Source: Himantopus leucocephalus
Taxonomy: Eukaryota > Chordata > Aves > Charadriiformes > Recurvirostridae
Length of the DNA stretch: 64,000 bases
NCBI GenBank assembly: GCA_003993805.1
Contig: RSEF01000002.1
Location: 94,779,995 to 94,843,994, forward strand
Direction: 5' to 3'
Positions 62,801-64,000 of the stretch are shown here, in pieces. How positions within the stretch are numbered: position 1 is the first letter of the stretch; every line of letters starts with the position of its first letter. Under the pieces are notes generated by a model. The model had not been told where the DNA came from and did not search any database. It was given only the letters and a program-made list of their open reading frames with translations. Made by a program: the position numbers and the translations under genes.

Positions 62801-64000
62801 CACCTATGTCATTCACTTATAAACACCTTTATTCTGTTAAAAAGGTATTTACGTGCGTAACTGTATTTTTGCTATCCATACTCCTCATGTGTAAGAAGCC
62901 TGACAATGCCAAGATTAATTCCACATGTTTGCAGAAGTGGACCCACAGATGGCTGTTAATTTCCCTTGGCATCCTTAGAAGGCAATATGTTTCTGTTATT
63001 TTATTTACAAAATAAACAGCATAAATTTACTTAATCATATTTGACCTCATAATTTCAGGTTTTGCTTTGGCCTACAAGGGCTCAGGGCCCTCAGGGTAGC
63101 TCTCCTCGTTATTAAACAACAGTTACATAGCTGTAGTTAGTGAATTATGTTTGAAGACATGCATAAGAAACAAAGGCACAGCACTGTATATAATAAAGTG
63201 AAGAATACACCATTACAGTGAAAAATGTGTTTTTCCAAATGGAGCGCATGAAGTGCAGTTTGAAATTGATACCTTTATTTGATATTTTGACCTCTCTTTG
63301 AATGAATGAATGTCTGCATTCTAAAGAGGAAAATCATGAGAAACAGCATTCACAATGCAGCGGGACAGAGATTGTAGCTGCTTTTAATATTTTTTTAATT
63401 TCAGTTAATGTTTGAAATTATATTAAGGGCAGAAGGGATTTCCAGCAGGGCCTGGTCGCACCTGTGACTATATGCTCGTGGACTGAGTCCTGGGAGCTCT
63501 CAGGCTTCTCAGCGCATGGATGTGTTGGTCTCTCACCTCTCGCTCTCCAGACATCTTTCAAAGAAACCTCCTAAGGTCATCCTCTACCCACAGCCCTCCT
63601 CTCCACACAGGGCCTCATAGCTGCCTGAAAGAAACAGTTGTCCCTGGTACTTTTTTTATATATGATTTTCTTTCGATCCCACCTTATGTGATTGTTTGTC
63701 GTTGGCAGCAACTGTGTAACTAAAAATGTGGAAGTCTAAAATATGTGAAGCGCAACAAGTTCTTTAGCCAAAGTTCCTGCACTGCAGAATTTGCTCCTGC
63801 GTTTTGTATTACGTATTTTAAAATGTAGTGCTGGCTGAAGGAAGCAGGTAATGATCCAGTGGCTGTTGACAGAATTGGAAGACTCATTGTATGCAGGCTG
63901 CTCCGTATTTGCACAACAGATTTAATTACATGGTAAAATTAATTTATCAAGTTTTCATATTTATGCTTTAACTATTCACCATCAGGTTTCTGTACGCATT

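Larger units (their letters stand above)
45101..64000 (+). other. EPB41L4B: Long 3' intron (at least 18.9 kb) with no defensible exon
   Basis: I looked for the next expected tail segments (human PIPIRVE and the RKLTRQYSFDEDD block as I remember them) and did not find them on the + strand. Contents are a minus-strand CR1 end and the 100-N gap at 47.8-47.95 kb, a poly-T tract at 59848, and many open frames under 100 codons. The longest is 181 codons at 57967-58512 (+), with no recognisable domain. The rest is ordinary AT-rich non-coding sequence. Confidence 0.6.

Noticed and set aside
1..64000. Prokaryotic-type systems (CRISPR arrays, operons, phage, toxin-antitoxin pairs)
   Set aside because: The window has spliced vertebrate genes and avian CR1 repeats. 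No regularly spaced repeats or operon-like gene packing are present.

Overview
This is vertebrate nuclear DNA, very probably from a bird. The first bases are the 3' end of a CR1 LINE, with its TTCTATGAT-type tail. A second CR1 3' end lies in the opposite orientation at 47.80 kb, and a degraded CR1-like body lies at about 13.98-14.64 kb. Exons are short with GT-AG boundaries, introns reach about 11 kb, and nothing looks like bacterial operon structure.

One protein-coding gene is supported. It is the 3' half of EPB41L4B (band 4.1-like protein 4B, EHM2) on the + strand. The window opens inside an intron and then gives ten internal coding exons plus one alternative last exon. Exons at 264-333, 506-675 and 779-888 encode the end of the FERM domain and the FERM-adjacent region. 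Two micro-exons (31 and 34 nt) and a 68-nt exon follow. From the donor at 4688 the transcript can take two routes with the same reading phase. It can use the last exon at 7565, with a stop at 7710-7712, a 1.25-kb 3' UTR and AATAAA at 8968 (short isoform). Or it can skip that exon and continue to exons at 18241, 24347, 33733 and 45033 (long isoform with a His-rich, disordered C-terminal tail). The coding 3' end of the long isoform was not found, so it should lie beyond 64 kb or in the unsized gap at 47.85 kb.

Region by region: 0-9 kb holds the compact FERM/FA exons and the short-isoform end. 9-18 kb is intron with an assembly gap, an old CR1 and simple repeats. 18-24.5 kb has the His-rich exon, a GC/CpG-rich intronic island at about 20.0-21.0 kb, and a possible 5S-derived SINE relic. 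24.5-45 kb is mostly intron around two small exons. 45-64 kb is intron with one CR1 end and a gap, and no exon I can defend.

The assembly carries a clear artefact signature. All five isolated single N bases found lie at junctions between direct duplications of their flanks, which suggests unmerged contig ends rather than biological repeats. I found no RNA genes, CRISPR arrays, intact mobile elements, or convincing second gene on either strand. All gene identity calls come from reading translations and remembered family sequence, not from a search.
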